Source: Proteles cristata cristata (Eukaryota; Chordata; Mammalia; Carnivora; Hyaenidae). From it: 64,000 nucleotides of DNA. The stretch lies in NCBI GenBank assembly GCA_017311185.1, contig JAESUZ010002684.1, positions 186,001 to 250,000 of the forward strand, given 5' to 3'. The stretch's first letter is position 1. Each line of letters begins with the position of its first letter. Shown in pieces: positions 35,271 to 46,860 of the stretch. Below the pieces are notes generated by a model that was not told where the DNA came from, searched no databases, and worked only from the letters and a program-made list of their open reading frames with translations. The translations under genes were made by a program, and so were the position numbers.

Positions 35271-36339
35271 GCAAGTTGTCATGGGCTCCCTTGGATGCTA
35301 TTCCTAGCCTGTGGGAAAATTCTGGATGAATGGGGACACAAAGGCAAGGAACAGTTTCTGCTGATAATGTCAATAACAGGGCAGTTCAGTGCATACGTAA
35401 GCAACCTGGGATGGCCACAAAACCCTTCTGTTAATTGTACTTTCTGCATCAACAGCAATTTTTATCAGACTTACCTTTGCCCCCAAGTAGGCAGTTGACA
35501 GGAATTCTGACATGTGCTTGTCTCACTTCTCCACTGACCTAAGCCCGGTTTAGAATTCTTCAAAGCCCAGTAATGTGAGCATTCCCTCCCAAGCCTCTTC
35601 TCTTGTTCTTTGCCTTTTCTTGGGCATCGTCTTCTCTTGGGGACAAAAGCAGAATGAAAGACCCACTGAATATCAAGTAGTCTGTGGAAAGTTTTAGAGA
35701 AGGGGCTGTTGAACTCCAATTCTCATGAGGGCCGATCAAGTTCTGTAAATGAGGTGGGGTGGGGAGGTGGACCGGGGTAGGGGCAGGTGTGATTCTGGTG
35801 GAGGTGTTAGTTGCCATGGTGTCTCATGGACTCAGATCTCCAGAGTTTTCAACAGAAGTGGGAAATTGGAGGATTTAGGCATCTCTGGTTTTTTTTAAAA
35901 TATTGGGAATTAATTTAGTTTTTGAAAATGATGCAGTACACATTTGCAGCAATATTCGGCTCCTAGGTCTTTGAAGGAGCCCTACTTTCGTGATGGGTTG
36001 TATACCTGATAAATGAGTAGAGAAGACGGGTGGGCATTGAATGCTTTTACTGAAGTAAAGGGAGGACTATCTTTAGGCCAAACAAAGAAGAAGCCTGATT
36101 TTTTTTCACCTCAGTTTTCTCTCTTGGGGTCTCTTCTCCTTTCTGGCATATTCTCTACCACCCTGTGCTTTGGGTTCCCTGCAGACACAGAGGGATAGAA
36201 ATCCTCTGTGCCAGCACAGGGGTGTGGATTCTGATAAAGGAAAGCATCTATTGGACTTATTCAGCTTTAGCTCTTAAAGTTAGAGAATCCAGAGGCTGAG
36301 ACTCATGGAGGTGATCAGCAATTATGCTAACTAGTCTCA

Positions 36340-36530
36340 TAGTAGGAGTGGCTGTTTGATGTATGGTTGCTTTGTGTCAAGCACTGTGGTCAGGAGTGTA
36401 CATCCTTTTCCCACTTAATTCTCATAAAACTTCTGTAAAGGTAGGTGCTAGACTTAGTACCATTTTCTGGATGTAGACCCTGAGACTCTGAGGTTATAAG
36501 GAAATTGTCCTTGGCCATTGGACTTGGTTT
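36340..36530 (-). mobile_element. MIR fossil, antisense, in ASAH2 intron 1
   Basis: Antisense MIR order: gtcaagcactgtggtcagga, cacttaattctcataaaact, gtaaaggtaggtgctag, and gagactctgaggttataagg. Confidence 0.75.
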
Positions 36531-36659
36531 GGCTTTGATTGTCAAAATTGATACCCCATTCCTATGTTGGTATCAATAAGGCAAAAGGATTGCCTCCTTC
36601 CTTGCAATACTTGATGTCTTGTGGAAAACATGGACTTGGGTTGAGAAAATATGGATTCT

Positions 36660-36893
36660 TTTTTTAAAATTTTCTTAATGTTTTATTTATTTCTGAGAGA
36701 GAGAGAGAGAGAGAGAGGCAGCATGAGAAGGGGAGGGTCAGAGAGAGAGGGAGATGTAGAATTCAAAACAGGCTCCAGGCTCTGAGCTAGCTGTCAGCAT
36801 AGAGCCCAACGTGGGACTCGAACCCACGGACTGTGAGATCATGACCTTAGCCGAAGTCAGATGCTTAACTGACTGAGTCACCCAGGCACCCCA
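36660..36893 (-). mobile_element. Feliform CAN-SINE, antisense, in intron 1, perfect target duplication
   Basis: The 16 bp repeat agaaaatatggattct lies at 36644-36659 and 36894-36909. The element ends CACCCAGGCACCCC. Confidence 0.96.
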
Positions 36894-36919
36894 AGAAAAT
36901 ATGGATTCTAACTCCATGT

Positions 36920-37080
36920 TGAATATGAATGAAAGAGCGTTAGATTCTGAGTTGGAGTATCTGGGCTCTACACCTGATTTCGCACGTGTTCTCCATTAAA
37001 TCGTGGTTACGTCATTTCTCTGGGCTTTAGTATTCTTATATGTAAAGCAGAGGAGATCAGACTAGGTGATCTCTAGCTTT
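36920..37080 (+). mobile_element. MIR fossil in intron 1
   Basis: Sense MIR order: cgttagattctgagttggag, atctgggctctacacctga, then gtaaagcagaggagatc. Confidence 0.65.
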
Positions 37081-37289
37081 TCTTGACCCACCAAATTCTA
37101 GGATCCCAGGGTAGTCAGCAGCCAATCTCTTGACTAAGTACTCCTTGAGTACTAATGACTGTGACAGTGACATCTGTTGCCTTGGTCACCCCGGCTGTTG
37201 TCTTGAGTGGAAACAAACAAATAACATGTATGTGTAAGACACCTCAGTAGGTAAGAAGAACCAAAGCTATATGCCAGCCATATTCTAAA

Positions 37290-37480
37290 TTTTTGATATG
37301 TATTAATATATTTATTGTTCAAAAGAACCCTAGGAAGGTAGAGTACTACTACCTCTATTTTCTAGATGAGAAAAATTGAGGCAGAACAGGGTAAGTGATT
37401 TCAGCTAGTATATTCAGGTAGTATGTGGTAGAGTCAGTGTTTGAACCCAGGTTGTTTGTTTCTGGTACCTGCTCTTGTAA
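37290..37480 (-). mobile_element. MIR fossil, antisense, in intron 1
   Basis: Antisense MIR order: ccctaggaaggtagagta, ttttctagatgagaaaaatt, gtggtagagtcagtgtttga, acccaggttg. The 244-codon minus frame at 37355-38089 crosses this and the next L1 and is not a gene. Confidence 0.75.
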
Positions 37481-38037
37481 TCTTCCTGCCATTCTGCCTC
37501 CTTTGATATTCGTGTGTATGTGTGTGAATGGGCATATGCGTGTACAGACACACACACAGATGGCGATATGATTACAATAAGCTGGAACGTTGTTGAACAT
37601 GCAGTGATCTAGTTTGTATCCCAAATAAAATGCTTGAGAAGGTTGTGGATGCAGAGGAGAGACAGCAGGGTGGGAGGTAATCCACACAGGAGGGCTGAGC
37701 TGCCTCTGGGTGTGATGGGAATGAACCAGCTTGGAAGGGAGGCTTGGAGCGTTATTGGTGGAGCAGGGAGGAGAGGGGTCTCTGGTTGGAGAGAGCTGTG
37801 GAGACAGACCCCAGAGGCTGGCACCTGAGGAACCTGGTTTGTGTGGCTGGAGAAGCCCATCAGGAGTGAGTGAAGGGTCACGGGTGTGACAAGGAACAGC
37901 TTGTGATGAGAAGCTGACAGACATTTGACACAGGCCTTGACTGTTAGGATGAAACATCTCTAGCTCAACAGAAAGATCCTTTTTAGGGTTATTACTTATG
38001 TAAAACATGTTCCCGAGAGGTTTCTTATTTTTCTTAA

Positions 38038-38440
38038 ATAGTTTATTGTCAAGTTGGTTTCCATATGACACCCAGTGCTCATCCCACAAGTGCCCTCCTC
38101 CATGCCCATCTCACCCCTTCCCCCCAATACTCATCAGTCCTCAGTTTGTTCTCAGCATTCAAGAGTCTCTCATGGTTTGCCTCCCTCCTTCTCCCCAACT
38201 ATTTTTCCCTTTCTTCTCCCCCTGGTCCTCCACTAAGTTCCTCCTAATTCTCCTATACGTGCAAACATATGGTATCTGTCCTTCTCTGCCTGACTTATTT
38301 CGCTCAGCATAACACCCTCAAGTTCCATCCATGTTGCTACACATGGCCAGATTTCATTCTTTTTCATTGCCATGTCGTATTCCATTGTATAAATCCATTC
38401 ATCCATCCACATCTTCTTGATCCATTAGTCACTTACTGTA
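38038..38440 (-). mobile_element. Felid-type L1 3' UTR fragment, antisense, just upstream of exon 2
   Basis: Typical phrases: tttattgtcaagttggtttc, acacccagtgctcatccc, ttatttcgctcagcataaca. It ends about 125 bp before the exon 2 acceptor. Confidence 0.88.
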
Positions 38441-38564
38441 TATTTTAAATAAAAGAGAATATATAAAGATTTTTCCTTAGGAGCCCGAGACTCTGTGTTC
38501 TAAATGATGCCAACAAATACGTGGACTGAAATGCTGTTTCTTAAATGTTTTATTCTGCTTCTAG

Positions 38565-38770
38565 ATTCAGGTTCTCCGGTCACCCAGAGCCCTCTGGCCA
38601 CACTGGGCTCCACAGCCACTCAAGGCTCGACGCTCACTCACAGCTCCACAGCCACCCAGACACCCCCATTGACTAGCACCCCAGAGCCTCCTCTATTTCA
38701 GAACTTCAGTGGCTACCATATTGGTGTTGGGCGAGCTGACTGCACAGGACAAGTGTCAGATATCAATTTG
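38565..38770 (+). CDS. ASAH2: ASAH2 coding exon 2: mucin-like box and start of ceramidase domain
   Basis: Acceptor CTTCTAG ends at 38564. The exon completes Asp43 (G|AT) and runs to Leu111. Residues 44-85 are rich in Ser, Thr and Pro, with imperfect repeats of the form STATQ/GSTLTHSSTATQ. This is the O-glycosylated mucin-like box that retains the enzyme at the cell surface in mammals. The ceramidase domain begins near LFQNFSGYHIGVGRADCTG (residues 86-104), and N89-F-S is an N-glycosylation sequon. By my count the box is nine residues shorter than the human one recalled from memory, as expected for a length-variable repeat. The donor TTG|GTAGGT at 38771 keeps frame. A second GT four bases downstream would not. 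A felid-type L1 3' end sits about 120 bp upstream in intron 1. Confidence 0.96.
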
Positions 38771-39680
38771 GTAGGTAAATCATGGGCTCCTCGAGGAGAA
38801 TGAAACAAGTACTTTACTTTTACTACTTGCATCCTGCATTTATTCCTTATTATTACATCATTGTCTTCCTCCTGCTTTTTCATGGACTTCAATGCTGTCT
38901 AACACTGTGAGTATTGTGCTATATAAAGCAGAGGGACCATGTATTCAACCACAAGTCCTTTGCAAAGTCAATTGGCCATTTTTACGAATGGGAGTGGCAG
39001 GGCTGGCAAACTCATGTACCACCAGGCCAGTGTAAGCTGATAAGAGTCTAGTGAACCCTCAGCCTTGGGGGCAGTGGGAAGTGGTGGAGACTATGGTACA
39101 ACTAGAAAGTTCATGACTTTAGCACTTGTTACCACGTAGGGCTGCCCTATCCTACAGTTTGTTCAGGAGAGCTGGAAAATCTCTGAATTGGAGACTTGAA
39201 GATCTAAATATTTCTGTTGGGAAATACAGGCAACTCTAGTCAAAACTGGAAACCTAGTATTGGACAACACCGTGTAAGCCAAGCAAAATGTTTCTGTGGG
39301 TCAGGTGTGTCCCACTGGCTGCTGGCATGCAACCTCTTGGCTGTGATGGTGAATGTATTCATTCATGTCAACTTTTTTTCTAGGAAGCTAGAACATGAAG
39401 TTGTCTGATAAAATTTTCTTTCTCCTACCAAATAACCTTTAGATTCTAGGAATTTTTCCTTGCTGTCTGTTCTGAAAAGTGGCTTTGAAATGTGAACCCT
39501 GAATGAACACTCCAATGAACAAGCAGTGGAGGGAGTGTTCTGAATACTGGGATATAGCTTTATGGGTGGGTCTTATACATGGCGTAAAGGGGGGTTGGAA
39601 AAGGTGTATTTTGTCTGACTTGGCTGAGGAATGGTCAACAAGGTAAAAGCCAGGGTGAGGTACCCTCAGAAAAGATTATT
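38771..39680. other. ASAH2 intron 2, 5' part, no recognised element
   Basis: Unique-looking intronic sequence up to the SINE at 39681. Confidence 0.5.
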
Positions 39681-39905
39681 GGGGTGCCTCGGTGGTTCAG
39701 TCAGTTAAATGTTTGACTCTTGGTTTCAGCTCAGGTCATGATCTTGTGGTTTTTGAGATAGAGCCCTGTGTGCTCTGTGATGACAGCATGGAGTCTGTTG
39801 GGATTCTCTCTCTCTCTCTTTCTCTCTCTCTGCTCCTACCCCACCCATTCATTCATTCATTCTCTCTCTCTCCCACCTTCAGAATAAATAAATAAAATAA
39901 AAAAT
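39681..39905 (+). mobile_element. Feliform CAN-SINE in intron 2
   Basis: The head is ggggtgcctcggtggttcag. The aaaagattatt repeat flanks it at 39670 and about 39907. Confidence 0.94.
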
Positions 39906-40412
39906 AAAAAGATTATTGAGTCATAAAGAAACTATTTTCTTCAGGAAAAAAAAAAAAGAAAAGAAAATCATACATACACCAAACAATCAAAGCGAAGGAA
40001 ACTTAAGTCTTCAGGATGCTCCTGGAAATGTGGGCTAGTGGTAGGAGAACTATTTCCTTCTGTAATACCTCAGGCAAGAGAAAAGAACCAAAAGCTCTGA
40101 AAGGTCTCTGCTATGGTAATTGGTAATGGAATTCCTAAGACACACCGACCCCTTCATTGCACATAGACTGTAGATGGCTCCTGTCAAACTGATCACTACT
40201 TTGCCTTTGCATTTTTTTTGTAACAGAGGAGTGAAACTTCTTTTATGAGGTTGGTTTTACTCTTGAAAACACATATTATCATCTCACTCAGAGCCACAGT
40301 GTCCTGTGGATTGTGCTTTTCTTTCTTATGTGGTCTCTTCTCGTGTGGTTGTGCATGGTTCTCTTGGCAGGGCAGTGAGACAGAGTGGCCCTGACTTTCT
40401 CCTCTTCTCTAG

Positions 40413-40562
40413 ATGGGCTTCAGCAAAACGGGCCAGAATGCACGGGGCATCCTCACCAGGCTGTACAGTCGTGCTTTTGTCCTGGCGGAACCTGATGGGT
40501 CAAATCGAGTGGTGTTTGTCAGCATCGACATAGGCATGGTATCCCAACGACTCAGGCTAGAG
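40413..40562 (+). CDS. ASAH2: ASAH2 coding exon 3: N-terminal ceramidase domain
   Basis: A pyrimidine-rich tract ends in CTCTAG at 40412 and the donor is GAG|GTAAGTGA at 40563, close to consensus. The exon is exactly 50 codons, phase 0 at both ends, residues 112-161. The peptide runs from MGFSKTGQNARGILTRLYSR to SIDIGMVSQRLRLE and matches the conserved N-terminal part of the neutral/alkaline ceramidase catalytic domain, which carries the first beta strands around the active site. Because both ends are phase 0, skipping this exon would keep the frame but delete 50 conserved residues. No disruption is seen. Confidence 0.96.
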
Positions 40563-41689
40563 GTAAGTGATTGAGGTAACAAAAGAAATGACATGATTTA
40601 AAAGAAAAGTCTGTGGGTGACCTTGACAATAATGAAGCCCTCCTGGCTTCTCATCCAGGGAGTTTCTACTGCCCTCCACATTATCAGCTCTTGACAATCC
40701 AGCAGACAATTGTCCAGCAAACAATTCCAGTCGACGCCATCTTGGTCAAAACTTGCTTTTAATTTTGTTGATGGCTCATTGTCATTACTAATGATAATGT
40801 GTTTTGAAACCTTATTATGTTCTGGTGACCTTCACATATAGTCTCTTATTTAATCCTCCTAGTTAGAATTCTGAGAGCTCCAATTAATAACTAACCCTTC
40901 CCTTGAGTTTTTACATGATCAAGAGTAGATGCAAGGAGATAGATGAGAATGAAAACATGCCACTAACATGAGATTGGGCATAAATCTCCTTTACGAACTG
41001 GGTGAGAGGTAGATGGGGGTTTCATTATGCTCTTCAGATGATTTTTGTACATGTTTGAAAATTTCCATAATAAAATTTAGAAAGAATAGAATGTTAGCTC
41101 TCTCACTCTTTAAGCACTATTGTAGAAAATGACAGGCTGTTGTGTGATTTTTCCCTGAATTGAGACCATGTTACCCAGCTGTGGGGAAGGTTGAGATTAG
41201 CAGAAAGTTGCCCGTAGGTTTTGGGCAGGTAACAGTAAGATGCTTAGAGGGAGAGAGGACAGAGGGTGATGGACTTGGACTCTCAGGTCTGTCTTTCTAA
41301 GCCAGATTCTTGGCCCTGACCCAGTTATATTTTTCTGCATGGGATCAGGTCACAGAAAGAGAATGTGTTCTCTAAGCATCTGTTTGCACCGTCATGAAAG
41401 TGAGGAAGATGAGGGTCTAGAGCACATAGGACAGTGACCATTAAATGCCCACCATTCACTGTCATGTTCTATTAGCTCACTGTTAAACACCGTTCCTCCT
41501 GCTGTGTGAAGTGGCCAATGAGAGGGATGAGGGAGGCCCTAGAAATATTTCTCCGATATCTCTCCTTCTTGGGGAATGGAGTGGAATCCTCCCCCATCTA
41601 TGGACATCTGAGGAGCAAGTATTACATGTTTTCCCCACTCCTACACTTAAAACAAAACTATGAGGTGGGTCTGTTGTTATCCCCACTTT
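40563..41689. other. ASAH2 intron 3, 5' part, no recognised element
   Basis: Unique-looking intronic sequence with no exon or repeat that I can support. Confidence 0.45.
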
Positions 41690-42240
41690 ATTATCTACTA
41701 CTGAGCAACAAATAGCTCCAGAATATGGTGGTTTAAAACAATAAACATCATCTAGGAGCGCCTGGGTGGCTCAGTTGGTTAAGCATCTGACTGCAGCTCA
41801 GGTCATGATCTCATGATTTGTGAGTTTAAGCCCTGCATGATTTCATGGTTTGTGAGTTTGAGCCCTGCATTGGGCTCTCAGCTCTCAGCACAGAACCCAT
41901 TTTGGATCTTCTGTCTCCTTTTGTCTCTGCCCCTCCCTCCCCCACTTTTAGGCTTGTTCTCTCTCTCTCTCTCAAAAATAAATAAACATTAAAAAAAAAC
42001 AATAAACATCATCGCATACATTGTGTTGATCAGGAAATCAGGACTCGCTTAACTAGGTGGTTCTGGCTTTGACTATCTTGAAATCAAGGTGTTGGCAAGG
42101 GCCACAGTCATTGGAAGCCTTGATTGAACCACTTCCAAGATGACTCACTTGTGTGGCAGCTTGTAGAAGGCCTCAGTTTCTCGTTTCTCACTTTCCATAT
42201 CCTTGTAGCCCAGAATGGCTTCCCTCAAAGTGAGTAACTC
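41690..42240. mobile_element. Old interspersed repeat split by a SINE, in intron 3
   Basis: The halves read ggtggtttaaaacaataaac before, and atcaggaaatcaggactcgc and aatcaaggtgttggcaaggg after, the SINE at 41752-41999. It resembles the copies near 4071 and 46545. Subfamily not assigned. Confidence 0.5.
41752..41999 (+). mobile_element. Feliform CAN-SINE with internal duplication, in intron 3
   Basis: Perfect 13 bp repeat caataaacatcat at 41739 and 42000. A segment containing atgatttgtgagttta...ccctgcat occurs twice in tandem at about 41812-41870. Confidence 0.95.
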
Positions 42241-42477
42241 AAGAGAAAGAGAAGGGAGGAAGCCACACTTGTGCTCAGGAGTTGAGCTCCCAGCCTATTC
42301 TGTCCATTGGAGGCAAAGTACCAAGTCCATTTCACATCCAGGGATAGGACAGTAGAGCCTCCCCTCTTAAAGGGAGGAGGAGTGAGGAACTTATAGACAC
42401 ACAGTGATTTTAAGCCACCACAAGGGGGATTCAAAAATGGAAAGTAGGGAAAGACTTCACAGTGGATATGACATTTG

Positions 42478-42920
42478 AATGGACAAAATTTTATTTTAAT
42501 TCCAGTATAGTTAACAGTACAGTTATATTTCAGGTGTACAGTATAGTGATTCAACAATTTCATACATTACTCAGTGCTCATCAAGTTTAGTGTATTCTTA
42601 ATCCCCCTCACTTGTTTAACCCATCTCCTCGTGGGTAACCCTCTGTTCATTCTCTATAGTTAGGAGTCTGTATTTTAGCTTGTATCTTTTCTTCCCTTTC
42701 TTCATTTGTTTTGTTTCTTAAATTCCACATATGAGTGAGATCAGATGGTATTTTCTTTCTCTGACTTCTTTTAGCATAACACTCTCTAGATCCATCTATG
42801 TTGGTGCAAATGGTAAGATTTCATTCTTTTTGATGGCTGAGTAATATTCCATTGTCTGTGTCTGTGTGTGTGTGCATGCACGCACACACAGACACATGTC
42901 CTGTCTTCTTTATCTTAATG
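42478..42920 (-). mobile_element. Carnivore L1 3' end, antisense, in intron 3
   Basis: It runs from ttttattttaattccagtat to attccattgtctgtgtctg with a GT/CA tract at 42855-42895. Confidence 0.88.
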
Positions 42921-43084
42921 GGAGGAATTTTAAATGGTTTACATGAGGAGGAAGAGCTATCAGATGGAGGGCACAGCATTACCACAAGGAGGCAGAAGGG
43001 AGGAATGTAGACTCCTTTGCAAGCATAGGACTTTGTGCTATTAGGACACATGTAATTAGAAATATGCCTGGAAGGTATGTTGAT

Positions 43085-43300
43085 CATAATTGCAGAGGGC
43101 CTGGGATGCTGGTTTATTTTTACTTCTGTAAGTGATGGGGATTCTGCAAAAACTTTTGAGTGGAGTAATGCAAACCCAATTTTGCTTTAGAATGATTAAT
43201 CAGACAGTGGTGTTTGATGAGATAGACTGAGGCTGGAGGCCAGGACACAAATTGGCAGCTTCGTTAAATTAATACCAAGGCTCTGCTGGTGAGGATCCAG
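43085..43300 (-). mobile_element. L2 fossil, antisense, in intron 3
   Basis: Diverged L2-like phrases: ttttgagtggagtaatgc, agaatgattaatcagacagt, tagactgaggctggaggcca. Confidence 0.5.
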
Positions 43301-43589
43301 TTGGGAAAACGGTAATCAAACTCGGTATTTCAAACAAAGGAGATTGAACACAGGAGAGTTTTACAACATGTTGGAAGGCTGAATGAACTAGTAAGGGAAG
43401 GTAGGGTTGCAGGAAATGATTTTAACTTTGCCTAGAAATTTCCCCTCTACCACATGAGGCTGGCACAAAGGTGTTAAATCAGTGGGGTGGCTGCAAGGCT
43501 ACCTGGTAGGTAGTAAGAGGTCACATTAAATGTGAATGAGGTTTGAGAATGAATAGAAATAAAAGCTAAAACTTGCATAGTTCTCATGA

Positions 43590-43800
43590 TGAGTCACGCC
43601 TAATTGCTTCATATCCATTAATGAATTCAATTTTCCAAACAACTGGAGGAGGGAGGTGCTATCATTATGTCATTTGATAGATTGGGAAACACGAGCTGCA
43701 GGGGATCAGGGAACTTGTCTGCGGTGAGCCAGCTCCGAGCTGTCAGAGCTGGGTGTACGCATAGGCATCTTGGTGCCAGTGCCCACACTCATTACCATGA
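43590..43800 (-). mobile_element. MIR fossil, antisense, in intron 3
   Basis: Antisense MIR order: catatccattaatgaattca, ggaggtgctatcattatgtc, gggaaacacgagctgcag, gagctgtcagagctggg. Confidence 0.65.
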
Positions 43801-44548
43801 CGCTTGCCATTTTTCTGAAGGATCGGAGATGGTTCTCACTGGGAAGTGGTGGGGTCATGAGAAGAAATGGGAGAGTCAAAGGTGGAATTTGGGGGTAGGG
43901 TGTGGAGGGGAGATAGGATTAATGTGTTGGGTTGCAGAGGCTATGAAGTCAACAGTCCACCATTTCACCATCTCTTCCTATTTTTACTTTCCCTGTGGAA
44001 TCTCAGACCCGGTGGGAGGGCTTTAAATGAACCCATCTCGTTATCCCAGGTTAATCCAAGGGAAGGAGTGAAGAGTGAATGTAGCTGAACGATTGCCCTC
44101 ATGCCTCCTTATAATACCTGGTTGTAGGCAGGTTCTCAGTCTCAGCTTTGAGGATTGATGGCATTTCCAGCATGGAATGAAGGTTCTGGAAGACCTCTGA
44201 GCAGTGAGGCAGGGCAGGAGAACAGTGGATTTCCAGGTCTTCCTACGGCAGGTTCCCAGGTGTGTCAGTAATAGGAAACTGAATGGAAACTGAACACAGA
44301 AGTGAGCTGTAGACATTAAGGTAACTTCTTCATTTTGTTAAAACGCCCCTCCTCTCATGAAGTAGGAAACCTGCTATTTACCACAGTTGTTGGCAGGCAT
44401 TGTTGCTAGATGATTGAATTTTTCTTTTCTTTTTCTTGAAGCCCCCCGTGTCTGACTTCACACAGAGAATGTAGTTTAGGATACAAGTTTTGGGAGTTGT
44501 TTGCGGTCTTTTTCTTTTATTATAAAATTTGAGCACCATAATTTCTCT
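43801..44548. other. Intron 3 sequence, no recognised element
   Basis: Unique-looking. The 119-codon + frame at 43667-44026 lacks a domain and splice signals. Confidence 0.4.
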
Positions 44549-44750
44549 TTCTGTTTTTTAATGTTTATTTATTTTTTAGAGCGAGAAAGAGAGAGCAAAC
44601 AGGGGAGGGGCAGGGAGACACAGAATCTGAAGCAGGCTCCAGGCTCTGAGCTGTCAGCACAGAGCCCGACGTGGGGCTTGAACTCAAGAACTGTGAGACC
44701 ATGACCTGAACCAAAGTCAGATGCTTAACCGATGGAGCCACCCAGGAGCC
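44549..44750 (-). mobile_element. Feliform CAN-SINE, antisense, in intron 3
   Basis: It ends cacccaggagcc. The ccataatttct repeat flanks it (44537 and 44751). Confidence 0.94.
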
Positions 44751-44760
44751 CCATAATTTC

Positions 44761-45869
44761 TTTCTAAGAGCTTGATTCTTGTGTAAACCTCAAGAAGTAC
44801 ACTTAATTCTAAAATCCTAACATTCTCTAGGAATAAAAATAGGAAGGGTTTAGGAGAGCTTTAAGGTTCACCAGAAGTTCTTTTTTTCATTACCTTCCTG
44901 TCTTGCTTACAGAACTGTGAGAACATTAGCTTTCGACAGCAGCCTTTAGTCGAGATTTCGTGGTACCCCTTCGGTGATGGGCTTCTCATTCATGAATGTT
45001 GTCATTAACTGTTTTAGAAGAAGGCATAAGGGTGATGAAGAGTGTGGTCTGGATCTGGGTCACACAGAAGCAGCATGGAAACTTATTGGGATGGAGAATG
45101 TGGGCTACTTGGTCAGAGGACGTTAGTCAGGTCATATCATATTTCCTTTCACATTTGCCTGGCATCACAGGATTGTGTATGTGGACATGGTAACCTAGCA
45201 ACTGGTGTTTGGGGCACAGACTGATTAATGAGGCAACATCCTTTGTAAGATCTTCCTCATTCAATGACCATACGAGTAGAATGAGGGCAGTGTAGCTCTT
45301 CCCCTAAAATAGAAGAGACTGGTAGATGTTTTATGTGTTTTAAGTATATAGCCTGTAAGTTGCGGCTACTTCCTTATGTACCAAGTGTGTTCTGGAACTG
45401 TCTTGCACCAGCTCATGAGGGCTGGCTGTTAAGTATTCAATAACTTGGTAAGCTTATTGTTAAGTTTTGGTAGCTTGAAATTGATGGTGGTGAGGAGTCT
45501 TTACATCACAGAAACTGGCAAGTAATTCAAATGAGGGCTTTTCATTGCCTTCTGTGTGACGGTTGATCAGCGTATGACAGCCCATGCCATACTCAAGGTA
45601 GACAGTGTTACTAATCATAAAATGTACTCTTTTTTGCTAAACCCAGGTTTGGGTTCAGAATCATTCTCAACATCCTGCGCCTGAAAGCAACCACCAAAGA
45701 CAAGGCTGAGTGCGTGTGATAAGTGATATTCACGACACCTGCCATAAATGTGCTGTCATTCCTATGCTGGGTATTGGTTGACTGTAACCTACATCAGGGA
45801 ACATTGCTTTGGGTTTGACACTTTTGTTAGATCATTTTAGTGATTTTTTGACATAAAGAAGTGTGAAAA
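44761..45869. other. Intron 3 sequence, no recognised element
   Basis: Unique-looking intronic sequence of about 1.1 kb. No exon or repeat is supported. Confidence 0.4.
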
Positions 45870-46085
45870 GGGGCGCCTGGGTGGCTCAGTTGGTTAAGGG
45901 TCTAACTTCGGCTCAGGTCATGATCTGTTTGTGTGTTTGAGCCCCACGTTGGGCTCTGTCCTAACAGCTCAGAGCCTGGAGCCTGCTTCAGTTATGTGTC
46001 TCCCTCTTTCTCTCTCTGCTCCTTCCCTGCTCATGCTCTGTCTCTCTCTTTCTCTCTCTCTCAAAAATAAATAAATACAAAAAAA
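45870..46085 (+). mobile_element. Feliform CAN-SINE in intron 3, tail-to-tail with the next
   Basis: The head is ggggcgcctgggtggctcag and the tail is AAAAATAAATAAATACAAAA. Confidence 0.95.
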
Positions 46086-46094
46086 TTTATGTGG

Positions 46095-46294
46095 AAAAAA
46101 TTATTAATGTTTATTATTATTATTTTTGAGAGACCATGAGTGGTGGAAGGGCAAAGTGAGAGGGAGACAGAGGACTCAAAGTCAGCTCCATTCTGACAGC
46201 ACAGAGCTTGATGTGGGGCTCAAACTCATGAACTGTGAGATCATGACCTGAGCTAAAGTTGGACGCTTAACCAGCTGAGCCACCCAGGTGCCCC
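46095..46294 (-). mobile_element. Feliform CAN-SINE, antisense, in intron 3
   Basis: It ends cacccaggtgcccc. A ttgacataa repeat lies before the + copy (about 45848) and after this one (46295), which suggests this element came first and the + copy inserted later beside its tail. Confidence 0.93.
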
Positions 46295-46544
46295 TTGACA
46301 TAATAAAAAAAAAAAAAGTCAAAACACCTTTCACAAGGAAGCCACAATAATACCCAATTTCAGGTTGATGCTTATTAAAGCATAACCAGAAGCTAGTTCT
46401 CAGCATCACAGATTTCCTCTCTGTTGTCTTCCTGATGTGTATGGGCCCTGCAAGCACACTTATCATGCATTTTGATGCTCACTCCGTAATGAGTTCAGTG
46501 AACACTTACCGAGTATCTCTGCATTACTTCCCTCCTTCTCTACA

Positions 46545-46860
46545 ACAAGTCATCTGGAAAACTCAGCGGCCTAAAGCAACAACCATCCTGAATTACTGCT
46601 CAGGATTTCTGTGGGTCAGGAATCCCAGGGAGGCAGGCCTGGGTGTTTCTGACTTAGATTAGAACAGAAGTCACATACATGCACACACACGCACCTACTT
46701 CTGTGTTGTGAGTTGAACTCACATGTCGGCTGAGCTGCAGGTGTTGGAAGGCTTGGCTGAGGGAGCTCACCCACTTGGCTAGCACGTTAGTGCTGGTGAG
46801 ATAGTTCCTTTACAATGGGCCTCCCCAGGGGGTGGCTGGGGTGTCCTTAGGGCTCCACGG
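46545..46860. mobile_element. Old interspersed repeat in intron 3, family not assigned
   Basis: It shares ctgtgggtcaggaatcc and cggcctaaagcaacaa with the 4071 and 41690 copies. Confidence 0.45.

Noticed and set aside
37355..38089. Longest open frame in the window (244 codons, minus strand)
   Set aside because: It runs across a MIR fossil, unique intron and the edge of an L1. It has no domain and lies antisense inside ASAH2 intron 1.
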